Shown here: positions 33,525 through 42,295 of the stretch, one piece after another
Position numbering within the stretch: position 1 is the stretch's first letter
Layout: every line of letters starts with the position of its first letter
NCBI RefSeq assembly: GCF_018324205.1
Contig: NZ_AP023356.1
Span: forward strand, 1,426,001-1,490,000
DNA: 64,000 nucleotides
DNA from: Actinoplanes ianthinogenes
GTDB lineage: Bacteria; Actinomycetota; Actinomycetes; Mycobacteriales; Micromonosporaceae
Direction: 5' to 3'
Made by a program: the position numbers and the translations under genes
The notes under the pieces: model-generated
Told to the model about the DNA's origin: nothing
The model's input: the letters and a program-made list of their open reading frames with translations, nothing else
The model's database searches: none

Positions 33525-33770
33525 TCAACCGGCGGTCGAAAGCCGCCGCAACCGCTGCCGTTCCCGGCGCGCGAGCAGAGCGAACGCGATCGTCACGGCC
33601 GCGAAGCCGAGCGCGATCAGCATCTCCAGCGACCCGCTGTGATGGTCCGGGTCAACCCCGGTCAGCAGTTCGATCCAGTCCTCCCAGACCAGCGTCAGCA
33701 CCAGCGCGAGGAGGCTGACCGCCGCGAGCCCGGTCTCGATCCAGAACCGCCAGGTGGCACTCTTTCTCAT
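33525..33770 (-). CDS. Small two-helix membrane protein
   Basis: This encodes 81 residues with hydrophobic helices at about 11-27 and 48-66 joined by an acidic loop (WEDWIELLTGVDPDHHSG) and ending in an Arg-rich cytoplasmic tail. GGGGG lies ahead of the ATG. It starts 12 bp after the propeller gene stop on the same strand, so it is the last gene of that operon. It resembles small membrane proteins annotated only as hypothetical in actinomycetes. Confidence 0.8.
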   Translation of the reverse strand: MRKSATWRFWIETGLAAVSLLALVLTLVWEDWIELLTGVDPDHHSGSLEMLIALGFAAVTIAFALLARRERQRLRRLSTAG

Positions 33771-33782
33771 CGGATGTCCCCC

Positions 33783-36095
33783 TCAGTCCACGCCGGCGCA
33801 ACCCACCGAGACGAAATGTCCCGGGTCGTTGCTCTCCTGGGCCTTCACATCGCCGAAGGACGGCACCCAGGAGCCGTCCGCGTGCCGGATGGTGTGCCAC
33901 ATCTTGCCGTCCTCGGTGAGCCCGAGGACCTGGAGTTCGCCGTTGACGCCGGCGCAGCCGGTCGCGGTGAAGTAACCCGGATCGTTGCTCTCCACGCCCT
34001 TCACGTCGCCGAAGAACGGCTGCCAGCCGGTGCCGCCGGCCAGCCGGATGGTGTGCCACATGCCGCCGTCGCCGGTCAGCGCGACCACGTGCAGCTCACC
34101 GTTCACCCCGGCGCAGCCGACCGATGTGAAGTAGCCGGGATCGTTGCTCTCCACGCCCTTCACGTCACCGAAGAACGGCTGCCAGCTGCCGTCCGCGTGC
34201 CGGATGGTGTGCCACATCTTGCCGTCGTCGGTCAGCCCGACCACGTGCAGCTCGCCGTTGACACCGGCGCAGCCGACCGCGGTGAAGTGGCCCGGATCGT
34301 TGCTCTCCTGACCCTTCACGTCCCCGAACGCCGGAGTCCAGCTGCCGTCGGCGTGCCGGATGGTGTGCCACATCTTGCCGTCGTTGGTCAGCCCGACCAC
34401 GTGCAGCTCGCCGCTCACCGCCGCGCAGCCGACCGCGCCGAAGTGCCCGGGGTCGTTGCTCTCCTGGGCCTTCACGTCGCCGAACGACGGCTGCCAGCCG
34501 GACCCGTCGGCGAACCGGATGGTGTGCCACATGCCGCCGTTGTGGGTCAGCCCGACCAGGTGCATGCCGCCGCGGGCGCCGGCGCACGCGGTGGCCACGA
34601 AGTGCCCGGGGTCGTTGCTCTCCACGCCCTTCACGTCGCCGAAGAACGGCTGCCAGGATCCGTCCTCCTGCCGGATCGTGTGCCACAGCCCGCCGCGGCT
34701 GGTGGTCGCGGTCAGTTGCAGCACCTCGGGCAGGACCGCGACGTAGAACGGGTCGATCGAGACGTTGACCTGCGTGGTGTTGTTCAGCGCGAGCAGCCGG
34801 TGCCCGGCGAAGTCCGCGTTGCGCTGATAGGTCACGCCCTGCGGGAAGTTGGCCAGGTCGGGCGTGTTGTTCGCGGAGAAGACCCCGTGGAACGAGGTGT
34901 CCAGGGCGAGCAGGTGCACGTAGTCGCCGTTGTAGGGCAGGAACTGCCGGACCGGGGTGCCGGCCGGCACGGTCGCCAGGACCCGGTCGTCGGTGGTGCC
35001 GAAGTCGTTGCGGGTGCGCAGCAGGTGGGTCACCCAGCGCTGCCCGGACAGCGGGCCGGAGGTGCCGGTGACCTCCTGGTAGAGGAAGCCGAGCACGCCG
35101 CTGGCGCTGATCGCGAGGGCCGGGTTGGTCGCGTTCGGCACGGTACGGATGTCGCCCGACCAGGTCACCCCGCGGTCCACCGAGCGCCGCACGTGCAGCG
35201 TGTACGTGGTGGTCGCCTTGTCCGCCCAGGCCACGTAGACCCGGTTGCTGTCCACCGGGTCGACCACGACCGTCAGGTTCGAGCCCTGCCGCTCCTGACC
35301 GAAGTCGGTGTGGCTGAAGTTCTCGAACGGGATGCGCACCCCGGTCGCCACGAACCGCCCGGACCGGCCGTCGCTCGGATCCTTCAGGTCGTTGAAGCCG
35401 CCGGCGCCGCCCTTGTCGTCGCGGACCACCACGATGTCGACCTGCCCGCCGGACGCCCCGGTCCAGTGGAAGAACGCGCCGTAGACGGTGCCGTCCCGGT
35501 TCCACGTCGGCCGGATCGACGGTCCGTCCTGGCCGACCGGGGTGCGCGCCTCGATGCGCATGGAGCTGAAGCCGCTCGGCGGCGGCGTCTGCGCGGCGGA
35601 CGAGACGTCGATCGTCGCGGTCCGGCCGCTCGCCGCGTTGAAGTCGTTGATGCCGACGAAGACGTGGTCGCCGCCGGGCGCGCCGTCCGAGCGCGCCTCC
35701 ACGTAGGGCTGGTCGACGCTGCCCCGGGAGGTGAGCACGGTCATCGTCTGCGCGCCGAGGAAATCGGCGGTGCGCAGCATCGCGAGATCGATGTTCGGCC
35801 GGCGCAGAATGCCGGCGTACAGGTTGTTGCTCATGGTGGCGAACCGGAGCGTGATGTCCGCCGTCATGGCGCCGTTCTGGCTGGGCACAATCGCGTTCAG
35901 CAACCACGTCTGGCCGCCGTCGCTGGAAACGTAGATCGGGGCGTTCGCACCGCCGAAAGGATTCGGCGTGAATGCGGATGCGGCCAGATTCCGGGGATTA
36001 GCCGGATTGACCGTGACATTGGGCTCGCTGTCCTGATTGGTCTCGCCGCTGAGCGCCCGGGGAATCATGTTCACGACACGTATCACGCCGATCAC
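33783..36095 (-). CDS. BNR-like protein fused to a six-blade lectin-type propeller
   Basis: This encodes 770 residues. Residues about 1-445 look like a sialidase/BNR-type propeller (APIYVSSDGGQTWLLNA in part, RRSVDRGVTWSGDIRTV in part). From about 450 six 52-residue repeats follow, each with WHTIRHADGSWQP, FGDVKGQESNDPGHF and GCAGVNGELHVVGLT-like parts. These resemble the blades of PLL-type lectin propellers. The last repeat stops at GCAGVD, and the first lacks that strand, so the ring can close by a velcro strand. No signal peptide is visible. The GTG start overlaps the stop of the upstream gene as GTGA. Ligand and role are unknown; carbohydrate binding is inferred. Confidence 0.8.
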   Translation of the reverse strand: MIGVIRVVNMIPRALSGETNQDSEPNVTVNPANPRNLAASAFTPNPFGGANAPIYVSSDGGQTWLLNAIVPSQNGAMTADITLRFATMSNNLYAGILRRPNIDLAMLRTADFLGAQTMTVLTSRGSVDQPYVEARSDGAPGGDHVFVGINDFNAASGRTATIDVSSAAQTPPPSGFSSMRIEARTPVGQDGPSIRPTWNRDGTVYGAFFHWTGASGGQVDIVVVRDDKGGAGGFNDLKDPSDGRSGRFVATGVRIPFENFSHTDFGQERQGSNLTVVVDPVDSNRVYVAWADKATTTYTLHVRRSVDRGVTWSGDIRTVPNATNPALAISASGVLGFLYQEVTGTSGPLSGQRWVTHLLRTRNDFGTTDDRVLATVPAGTPVRQFLPYNGDYVHLLALDTSFHGVFSANNTPDLANFPQGVTYQRNADFAGHRLLALNNTTQVNVSIDPFYVAVLPEVLQLTATTSRGGLWHTIRQEDGSWQPFFGDVKGVESNDPGHFVATACAGARGGMHLVGLTHNGGMWHTIRFADGSGWQPSFGDVKAQESNDPGHFGAVGCAAVSGELHVVGLTNDGKMWHTIRHADGSWTPAFGDVKGQESNDPGHFTAVGCAGVNGELHVVGLTDDGKMWHTIRHADGSWQPFFGDVKGVESNDPGYFTSVGCAGVNGELHVVALTGDGGMWHTIRLAGGTGWQPFFGDVKGVESNDPGYFTATGCAGVNGELQVLGLTEDGKMWHTIRHADGSWVPSFGDVKAQESNDPGHFVSVGCAGVD

Positions 36096-36850
36096 TCCTC
36101 GACGATGGCGCGCAGGTCCGCGCTGCTGGTGGCGAGCTGGACGTCGAGCATCGTGGGCGCGGTGAACGCCTCGGTGGCGGCCGCCGCCAGCCGTGGCACG
36201 GCGTCCGGTGAGTGCAGCAGGAAGACGCCTTCCTGGCCGGTCTCGAACTTCGGCGTGTACACGTACGCCACGTCCTCGCTGGCCGGGAAGACCACCACCA
36301 CCTCGTCCCCCGGCGGCGACCCCTTGATCACCTCGCTGACGTCGAGCACCGCCTCCATGGCCTGCGGCTCGTGCTCGGAACGGCGCTCCACGCTGTCGGC
36401 GAGCGCAAGCCGCGCCCCGGTCAGCGGGCGCACCTCGGCCACCCGCCCGGCGACCACCAGGTCGGCCGCCACGAACCGGTCGCGCAGTTCGGCGCCGGAC
36501 TGGTCCTGCCGCACCGACATCACCTCATCCGCCAGCGTCTCCGGACCGTCCTGCGGCGGCCGGTGTTCCCGTTCGACCAGGGCGAGGCTCTCGCCCACCA
36601 GCCAGCCGTCGGCGGCGAAGTCCGCGACCTCGCCGACCGCGACGTGCCCCGCGTCGCGGAGCCGCACCGTCACCGTCTCACCGGCCAGGCCGGTGAACGC
36701 CTCCGGCGCGTGGAAGACCTCGGCGACCGCGACGATCGCGGTCGCCCCGGTCGGTTGCAGCGACGCCAGGGTGGCGGCGCCCAGTTCTTGGATGGTTCCC
36801 CGGAATACGAAATCAGCGTCCCCGGAGGCCAGCGCGAATCCATTCGGCAT
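36092..36850 (-). CDS. Protein of unknown function, first gene of the propeller operon
   Basis: This encodes 252 residues with no signal or membrane segment. Two related halves seem to be present: FVFRGTIQELGAATLASLQP in part with VAVAEVFHAPEAFTGLAG, and LVVAGRVAEVRPLTGA with AVLDVSEVIKGSPPGDEVVVVFP in part. Both have an (F/V)xGxVxE strand followed by a V(A/S)EV(F/I)(H/K)xP strand, an OB-like duplicated layout. GAGGTGAGCC precedes the ATG. The four-base overlap GTGA with the propeller gene means coupled synthesis, so the two probably act together. Confidence 0.7.
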   Translation of the reverse strand: MPNGFALASGDADFVFRGTIQELGAATLASLQPTGATAIVAVAEVFHAPEAFTGLAGETVTVRLRDAGHVAVGEVADFAADGWLVGESLALVEREHRPPQDGPETLADEVMSVRQDQSGAELRDRFVAADLVVAGRVAEVRPLTGARLALADSVERRSEHEPQAMEAVLDVSEVIKGSPPGDEVVVVFPASEDVAYVYTPKFETGQEGVFLLHSPDAVPRLAAAATEAFTAPTMLDVQLATSSADLRAIVEE

Positions 36851-36986
36851 GGCTCACCTCGATTTTCACACCGCAGAGGTAGCGGCGAGAACCGCCGCCG
36901 AACCTCAGGAATAGGCTCAGCGGCGGGGTAGGTCAAGCAGCCTTTTGACGTGGTGCGCCATCTGCCAACGTGTGTGCCCGAGGTAT

Positions 36987-39900
36987 TCAGTCGGCGGATT
37001 GCCGGGCGGCTTCGGGCGTACGCAAAAGATTTTTTTCGGCCGTGTCGCCGCGATGCGGCAGGGACGCCGGGTCCGGCAGGTCGAGCAGATCGTTCTCCGG
37101 TGCGGCGATCAGGCCGTTGCGGTGGGCGATCAGGCGCTCGCCGGCGACCAGGTCGTCGAGCATGGCGGCCAGCCGGGCGGCGCCGGCCTTGTTCGCGGTC
37201 CAGCCGAACAACCGGGCCGCGGCCGCGAGCAGGTCCTCGCTCTCCACCAGGCCGGCGTCCAGGACCAGGTATTCCAGGGCCAGCTGGAGTTCGGACTCGG
37301 CGACCTGCTCCGGCTTGCGGGTGACGCCGTCGCCGGGCACCCGGACCGCCGGGATCGGCGCGTCGGCGGCGGTGACGAAGGTGCCGTCGAAGATCGCCCG
37401 GGACTCGCGCAGCGCGGCCTCGATGGCCTGCCGGATCGGCTGGGTGACCCGGCTGATCCCCCACGCGTCGCGGATCCGGCGGATCAGCACGGCGAGGTGC
37501 ACCGGGCCCTCCACCTCGGCGATCCGCTCCACGGTCCGGATCAGCAGGTCGCCGGCGAGCCGGTCGTTGACCCGGGCGGACGGCGGCAGCGGCTCCAGCT
37601 CGGCCCGCTGGTAGGGCAGGGCCCACTCGGGGCGCTGGGCGGGCCGGGTGACCAGCTCCAGCTCCGGCTCGGCGAAGACGTCCGGGACGGCCAGGGCGTT
37701 CTCGATGGCGGCGCGCAGCCGGGCCTCCTCCTCCGGGCGGTCGTGGTGCCAGGCGACCGACCAGACACGGTGCAGGTGCCAGCCGAGGGTGTGCAGGACC
37801 TGCTCGCGGAGCCGGTCGCGGTCGCTCGCGACCGGTATCTCGGCGTAGGCCGGCCCGTCGCACTGGATGCCCAGGGCGTAAGCGTCCAAAGAGGTGTGCC
37901 GCACCCCGATCTCGACGCGGTATCGACCCGCGCCCACCTGCCGGGTGACCTCGAAACCCCAGCCTTCGACGGTGGCGGCCACCGCCTCCGCCAGAGGCGA
38001 GAGGTCCGGCTTTTCGGCATGAGGATCGAGATGATTCAGGTACGCCGCCAGCCGCCGCTCCCCCTCGTCAGCCGCATCCTCCCGGCGCGACTCCGGAATC
38101 GCGGTCACCACCTCGACCCGCTGCCGCGCCCGGGTGATCGCCACGTCCAGCCGCCGTCCCCCGGTCGGCCCGCCCGCCGCGGCCAGGTCCGGCCCGGTGG
38201 ACAGGATGATCACGTCCCGCTCGTCGCCCTGCGCCGCGTCCGCCGGCTTCACGAAGAACCCGGTCAGTGGATCGTCGGCGAGGAAGCGTTCCAGGTCGGG
38301 CCGCGCGCCGAGCACGGTCTCCACCGCGTCGGCGACCGCGTCGGCCTGCCCGGCGGTCAGCGTGACCACGCCGAGCGACAGCGTCGGCCGGGTGGTGAAG
38401 TGGTGCGCGACCCGCTCGGCGACCAGCGCGGCCTCGACCGGCGCGTCGACCGCCGGCAGCAGCTCCAGCCCGAGGTCCGGCCCGGCCGGGTGCGCGCTCG
38501 GGAAGGTGACCAGCCGGTCCTGGTAGAACGTGTGGTTGGCGAAGCTGATCAGCGACTCGTGCCGGCTGCGGTAGTGGCCGGTCAGGCCGAGCCGGGTGAA
38601 GGCGGCGCAGTCGTTCGCGACGACCAGCACGGACGGGCGGCCACCGGCCGGGGGCAACTGGCAGTCGTCGCCGATCACGATCAGCGACCGGCCGCGGTAC
38701 GCGCAGGCCACCGCGGCGGCCGGGGTGACCCGGGACGCCTCGTCGATGATCACCACGTCGAAGCGCTGGTCGGCGGGGAGGTAGCGGCTCACCGCGGCGG
38801 GCGGCATCACGAAGCAGGGCTTCAAGGCGGCAGCGGTCTCCCAGGTACGCCCGAGCAGCTCCCGCACCGGCAGATGCCCGTCCTGCTTGAGTCCCTCGGC
38901 CCGGATCAGCGCCGGCGCCCCGTCGGCGGTGACCTCCGGACGCCGCGCGTTGACCGCCTCGATGATCGTGCCGGCCGCGTCCTGCACCAGCTCGGCGTCG
39001 AGCCGGCGGAACTCCTCGACCAGCTCGTTGCGTTCCAGCGCGGCGAGCGGCTCCAGGCGTTCGTCGGCCGCGACGACCGCGTCGGCCCACGCCTTGTAGA
39101 CGGTCCGCTCGATCACCGGGATCAGCTTGCCGACGTCGAGGCCGTGGTCGGCGCAGTAGTCGACGACGGTGTCCAGGCCGTGCTCGGCGAGCACCTCGCG
39201 GGCGGCCAGGTAGTCGAACCACTCGCGCTGGCCGGTCTCGTCCTCGCGGAGGTCGCGCAGCAGGTCACGGGCGGTCTCGAAGCGGTCGAGGGTGGTGGCG
39301 AGGCGGACCTGGCGGGCCGGGCCGAAGGCGTCGATGATCCGCTGCCGGGCCTCCTGCCACATCGCGATCAGCGTCCTCATGTCCGCGTTCTTCTCGACAT
39401 GCAGTGCCGCCGCCTGCTCCGCGGTCAGCGCGGCGTCGGTGCCGCTGCGCAGCGTCCGGGCCCGCGCCGCCCAGTCCAGCGCCTGATCCATGCCGCGCAG
39501 GTCGCGAGAGGAGCCGAGGACGGCCTGGAACCCGGGTTCCGCCTCCGCCAGCGCCCGCGCCGCGGCGACCACCCGCTCCCGGACGGCGGCGATCTCCGCC
39601 GCCGCCGCCATGTCGAGCTCCCGTCCGGCCACCTCACTGAGCTGCCCGACCGCCTCGGCCACCGCACCCAGCGGCCCGACCTGCGCCCGCAGCCATCCGA
39701 TCGCCGCCGCCAGCGTCCCGTGCCCGAGTTCGGGCCGGGCCGCCGCCTCGGGCGCCGCCTGGAGCGTGGACCGCCAGTGCCGGAACACGTCCCGCGCCTC
39801 GGTCACCGCCCGCAGCAGCTCGGTGTCGCCGCCCCGGTTGCAGACGTACTCGCTGATCCCGGGAAGGGCCTCGGGGGGCGTCACCCGCAGCACCTCGCCG

Positions 39901-42224
39901 ACCGTCTCCAGGGCCCGCCCGATCGCCAGGAAGTCGGTGTCGAGCCGCTTCCAGTATCGGCCCAGCAGCGGCGCGTTCTGCCGCTCGGCGGCGAGCAGCC
40001 CCTCGTTGGCGCGCCGCCACGCGACGGCCAGGGGCAGGTGGGCGACGGCCTCGTCGACGCTGACCCCGGGCTCGGCGAGTGCCGCGACGGTCTCCCTGTC
40101 CCAGCGGTGCCCGGACAGGAACCTGCGCATCCCCCGGTGCACGGTGGCGAACCGCTCGGCCAGATCCTCGACCGGCTCGTGCAGCACCGCCTCGGTGAAG
40201 TACTCCCGCGCCTGCGCCCGGGCCGCCGCGACGGCCTCCACGTGCCGGCGCAGCGCGGCCGCGGCCGCGTGCACGTTCGCCTGCGCGCCCGGCCCGAACC
40301 AGGCCGGCTCCGGCTTGTCCGGCCGGTTGCCCAGCTCGGCGATCACGGTGACCAGCTCGACGTCGGAGAAGCTGACCACCTCCGGCAGCCCGAGCCGCGC
40401 GGTGATCCGGTCCAGGTTGCGCTGCTGGTGCTCCAGCTCGTCGGCGTCCGCGGCGAACCGCCCGGCCAGGACCTTGGCGGCGGCCGCGGTGAGCGGCGCC
40501 AGGTCGACCGCGGGCGGGTCCAGCTCGGGCTGTGCGGGCAGCTCGGCGACGGTCTGCTCGGCGAGCTTGGCGGGGCTCAGGCCGGTGCGGGCGCGCGCCT
40601 GGTCCTCGGCCGCGCGCACCTCGGCGAGCAGCGCGGCCAGGCTCTCCGCGGCCTCCCGGACCGGGCGCAGGCTGGCCGCGGTGAGCCAGGAGTCGGCGAC
40701 CGCGGCGGGCCGCCTCGCCGCGTGCTCGACCAGGTCGGCCAGCTCGGCGGCGTCGGCCGGCAGCCGCACGTGGAACGCGGTCGCCAGTGGCGTGTAGGCA
40801 TCCGTGGCCTCGGTCAGCGCGTCCAGCGTGAGCTGCGCCTCCTCCAGCGCCGCGCCGAGCGGCGCCTTCTCCATCACCTCGCGCCACCGGAAGCCGCTGC
40901 GCTCGGTGGCCGGCCGCCACGCCCGGCTCAGGCGGCCGGCCGCGGCCCGGATCCGGTCCAGGGTGGCCTCGGTGAGGGCGAGCGGTTGCAGCGCCGGCGC
41001 CGGGCTTTCCGGCACGCCGGAAAGCCGCGCATACCGGCCGATGATCTCGTGCACGCTGCATCCGAGCGGTTCGCGCGGCTCATTGACGGCTTCCGCGTAC
41101 GCGGTGAGCGCCGCCCGCCGTTCCCGCAGCGTGTGCCGATCCACCTCGTCCATCCCGGGCGACGGCAGCGGCACCGCCTCCAGGGCGGCGGCCAGGGACG
41201 CCGCGACGTGGCGGCGCCCGGCTCGCGGCCCGTGCAGGTCCAGCAGGTAGTTGCCGAGCCCGGCGGCGGCCAGCCGGTGCTGCACCACGTCGAGCGCGGA
41301 CGCGGTCTCGGAGACGAATAGGACCCGCTTCCCGGCGTGGGCGAGCGCCCCGATCATGTTGGCGACGGTCTGCGACTTGCCGGTGCCGGGCGGGCCGTCG
41401 ACCACGAAACTGTGCCCGGCCAGCGCCGCGGCGACGCAGGCGCGCTGGTCGCCGTCGGCGTCCAGCAGCAGCGGCGGCTCGTCCTCGTCGAGCTGCCCGG
41501 CGTCGCCCGGGGTGAACAGCAGATCGCCGTCCTCGGCGGCGAGCGCCCGGACCACCGGGTGCGCCAGGATCGTGTCCTCGTGCTCGGTGAGATCCGCCCG
41601 GATCGCCTCGGCGGCCAGGTCGAACCGGGCCAGCACGACCGCGTCGGCGATCCGCCAGCCCTGGTGGGCCGCGATCCGCCGGCGCAGCTCGTCCAGGTCG
41701 TCGGTGAGCACCACGCCGCGCTCGCCCAGCCGGCGCGCCAGGACCGGGTTGAGCACCGGGTCGCCGGTGGCGGCGCGCAGCCGGGGCACCTCGCCCGGGC
41801 CGAGGGCTACCAGCTCGACCGGGGTGAGCAGCAGGGGGCTGGCGTGCCCGGCGCCGTCCGCGTCGGTCCAGTGCAGCAGGCCGGTGGCCAGGTGCAGGGT
41901 GTCCTCGCCGCGGTCAAGGCTCTCCTGGTGGGCGTGCCGGCGCAGGTGCCGCAGCAGGGTCTGAAGGGTGTCGGCGGGCAGCTCGGTCTCCAGCCGATCG
42001 GCCGTGCCCGGCCCGAACGACCAGTCCCGGCCGCGGCGCAGCCGGTCGGTGACGGTGTCCGCGGCCGGCCCGGTGATCTCCACCAGGTCGGCGCCGGCCC
42101 GCGGCAGGTCGATCAGCCGATCGGCGGCGCCCGGGTCGGCGAGGCCGTCCCGCCAGGCGGCGAGGGCCGCCCGGGCGTCGTCGCCCGGCGGGACGGGCTG
42201 TCCTTCTGCATCATCCGGCCGCAT
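36987..42224 (-). CDS. Giant SF1 helicase, DUF4011-helicase-Vsr (Hhe-like) architecture
   Basis: This encodes 1,745 residues from ATG 42224. The N-terminal DUF4011-like part is followed by Walker A GPPGTGKSQT near 276, a very long helical insertion (about 330-1100), Walker B VVIIDEASRV near 1158, GDDCQLPPA, HYRSRHESL and motif VI ITRARQRVEV near 1365. A Vsr/MTES_1575-type nuclease-like domain (about 1420-1490) and a DUF3320-like helical C-terminus (about 1555-1590) complete it. Such proteins form the single-gene candidate anti-phage system Hhe. In the nuclease-like domain the family D (IDLAV) is E1438 and the family E (IECDG) is Q1454, so cleavage may be impaired. The single long ORF extending to 43931 includes unrelated upstream sequence. 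Confidence 0.85.
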   Translation of the reverse strand: MRPDDAEGQPVPPGDDARAALAAWRDGLADPGAADRLIDLPRAGADLVEITGPAADTVTDRLRRGRDWSFGPGTADRLETELPADTLQTLLRHLRRHAHQESLDRGEDTLHLATGLLHWTDADGAGHASPLLLTPVELVALGPGEVPRLRAATGDPVLNPVLARRLGERGVVLTDDLDELRRRIAAHQGWRIADAVVLARFDLAAEAIRADLTEHEDTILAHPVVRALAAEDGDLLFTPGDAGQLDEDEPPLLLDADGDQRACVAAALAGHSFVVDGPPGTGKSQTVANMIGALAHAGKRVLFVSETASALDVVQHRLAAAGLGNYLLDLHGPRAGRRHVAASLAAALEAVPLPSPGMDEVDRHTLRERRAALTAYAEAVNEPREPLGCSVHEIIGRYARLSGVPESPAPALQPLALTEATLDRIRAAAGRLSRAWRPATERSGFRWREVMEKAPLGAALEEAQLTLDALTEATDAYTPLATAFHVRLPADAAELADLVEHAARRPAAVADSWLTAASLRPVREAAESLAALLAEVRAAEDQARARTGLSPAKLAEQTVAELPAQPELDPPAVDLAPLTAAAAKVLAGRFAADADELEHQQRNLDRITARLGLPEVVSFSDVELVTVIAELGNRPDKPEPAWFGPGAQANVHAAAAALRRHVEAVAAARAQAREYFTEAVLHEPVEDLAERFATVHRGMRRFLSGHRWDRETVAALAEPGVSVDEAVAHLPLAVAWRRANEGLLAAERQNAPLLGRYWKRLDTDFLAIGRALETVGEVLRVTPPEALPGISEYVCNRGGDTELLRAVTEARDVFRHWRSTLQAAPEAAARPELGHGTLAAAIGWLRAQVGPLGAVAEAVGQLSEVAGRELDMAAAAEIAAVRERVVAAARALAEAEPGFQAVLGSSRDLRGMDQALDWAARARTLRSGTDAALTAEQAAALHVEKNADMRTLIAMWQEARQRIIDAFGPARQVRLATTLDRFETARDLLRDLREDETGQREWFDYLAAREVLAEHGLDTVVDYCADHGLDVGKLIPVIERTVYKAWADAVVAADERLEPLAALERNELVEEFRRLDAELVQDAAGTIIEAVNARRPEVTADGAPALIRAEGLKQDGHLPVRELLGRTWETAAALKPCFVMPPAAVSRYLPADQRFDVVIIDEASRVTPAAAVACAYRGRSLIVIGDDCQLPPAGGRPSVLVVANDCAAFTRLGLTGHYRSRHESLISFANHTFYQDRLVTFPSAHPAGPDLGLELLPAVDAPVEAALVAERVAHHFTTRPTLSLGVVTLTAGQADAVADAVETVLGARPDLERFLADDPLTGFFVKPADAAQGDERDVIILSTGPDLAAAGGPTGGRRLDVAITRARQRVEVVTAIPESRREDAADEGERRLAAYLNHLDPHAEKPDLSPLAEAVAATVEGWGFEVTRQVGAGRYRVEIGVRHTSLDAYALGIQCDGPAYAEIPVASDRDRLREQVLHTLGWHLHRVWSVAWHHDRPEEEARLRAAIENALAVPDVFAEPELELVTRPAQRPEWALPYQRAELEPLPPSARVNDRLAGDLLIRTVERIAEVEGPVHLAVLIRRIRDAWGISRVTQPIRQAIEAALRESRAIFDGTFVTAADAPIPAVRVPGDGVTRKPEQVAESELQLALEYLVLDAGLVESEDLLAAAARLFGWTANKAGAARLAAMLDDLVAGERLIAHRNGLIAAPENDLLDLPDPASLPHRGDTAEKNLLRTPEAARQSAD

Positions 42225-42295
42225 GTGCCCATTGCAGCAAGGCAACCGTTGCGATGCTGGCGATTCGTCCGAAAGACACCCGCCGCTCTTGCGGA

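Noticed and set aside
36945-41321. A 1,458-codon plus-strand ORF across the helicase gene
   Set aside because: It mirrors the minus-strand helicase, whose motifs (Walker A/B, HYRS, ITRARQ) are clear. The plus ORF is Arg/Gly/Val-rich with no domain and is the usual antisense effect of GC-rich coding DNA.
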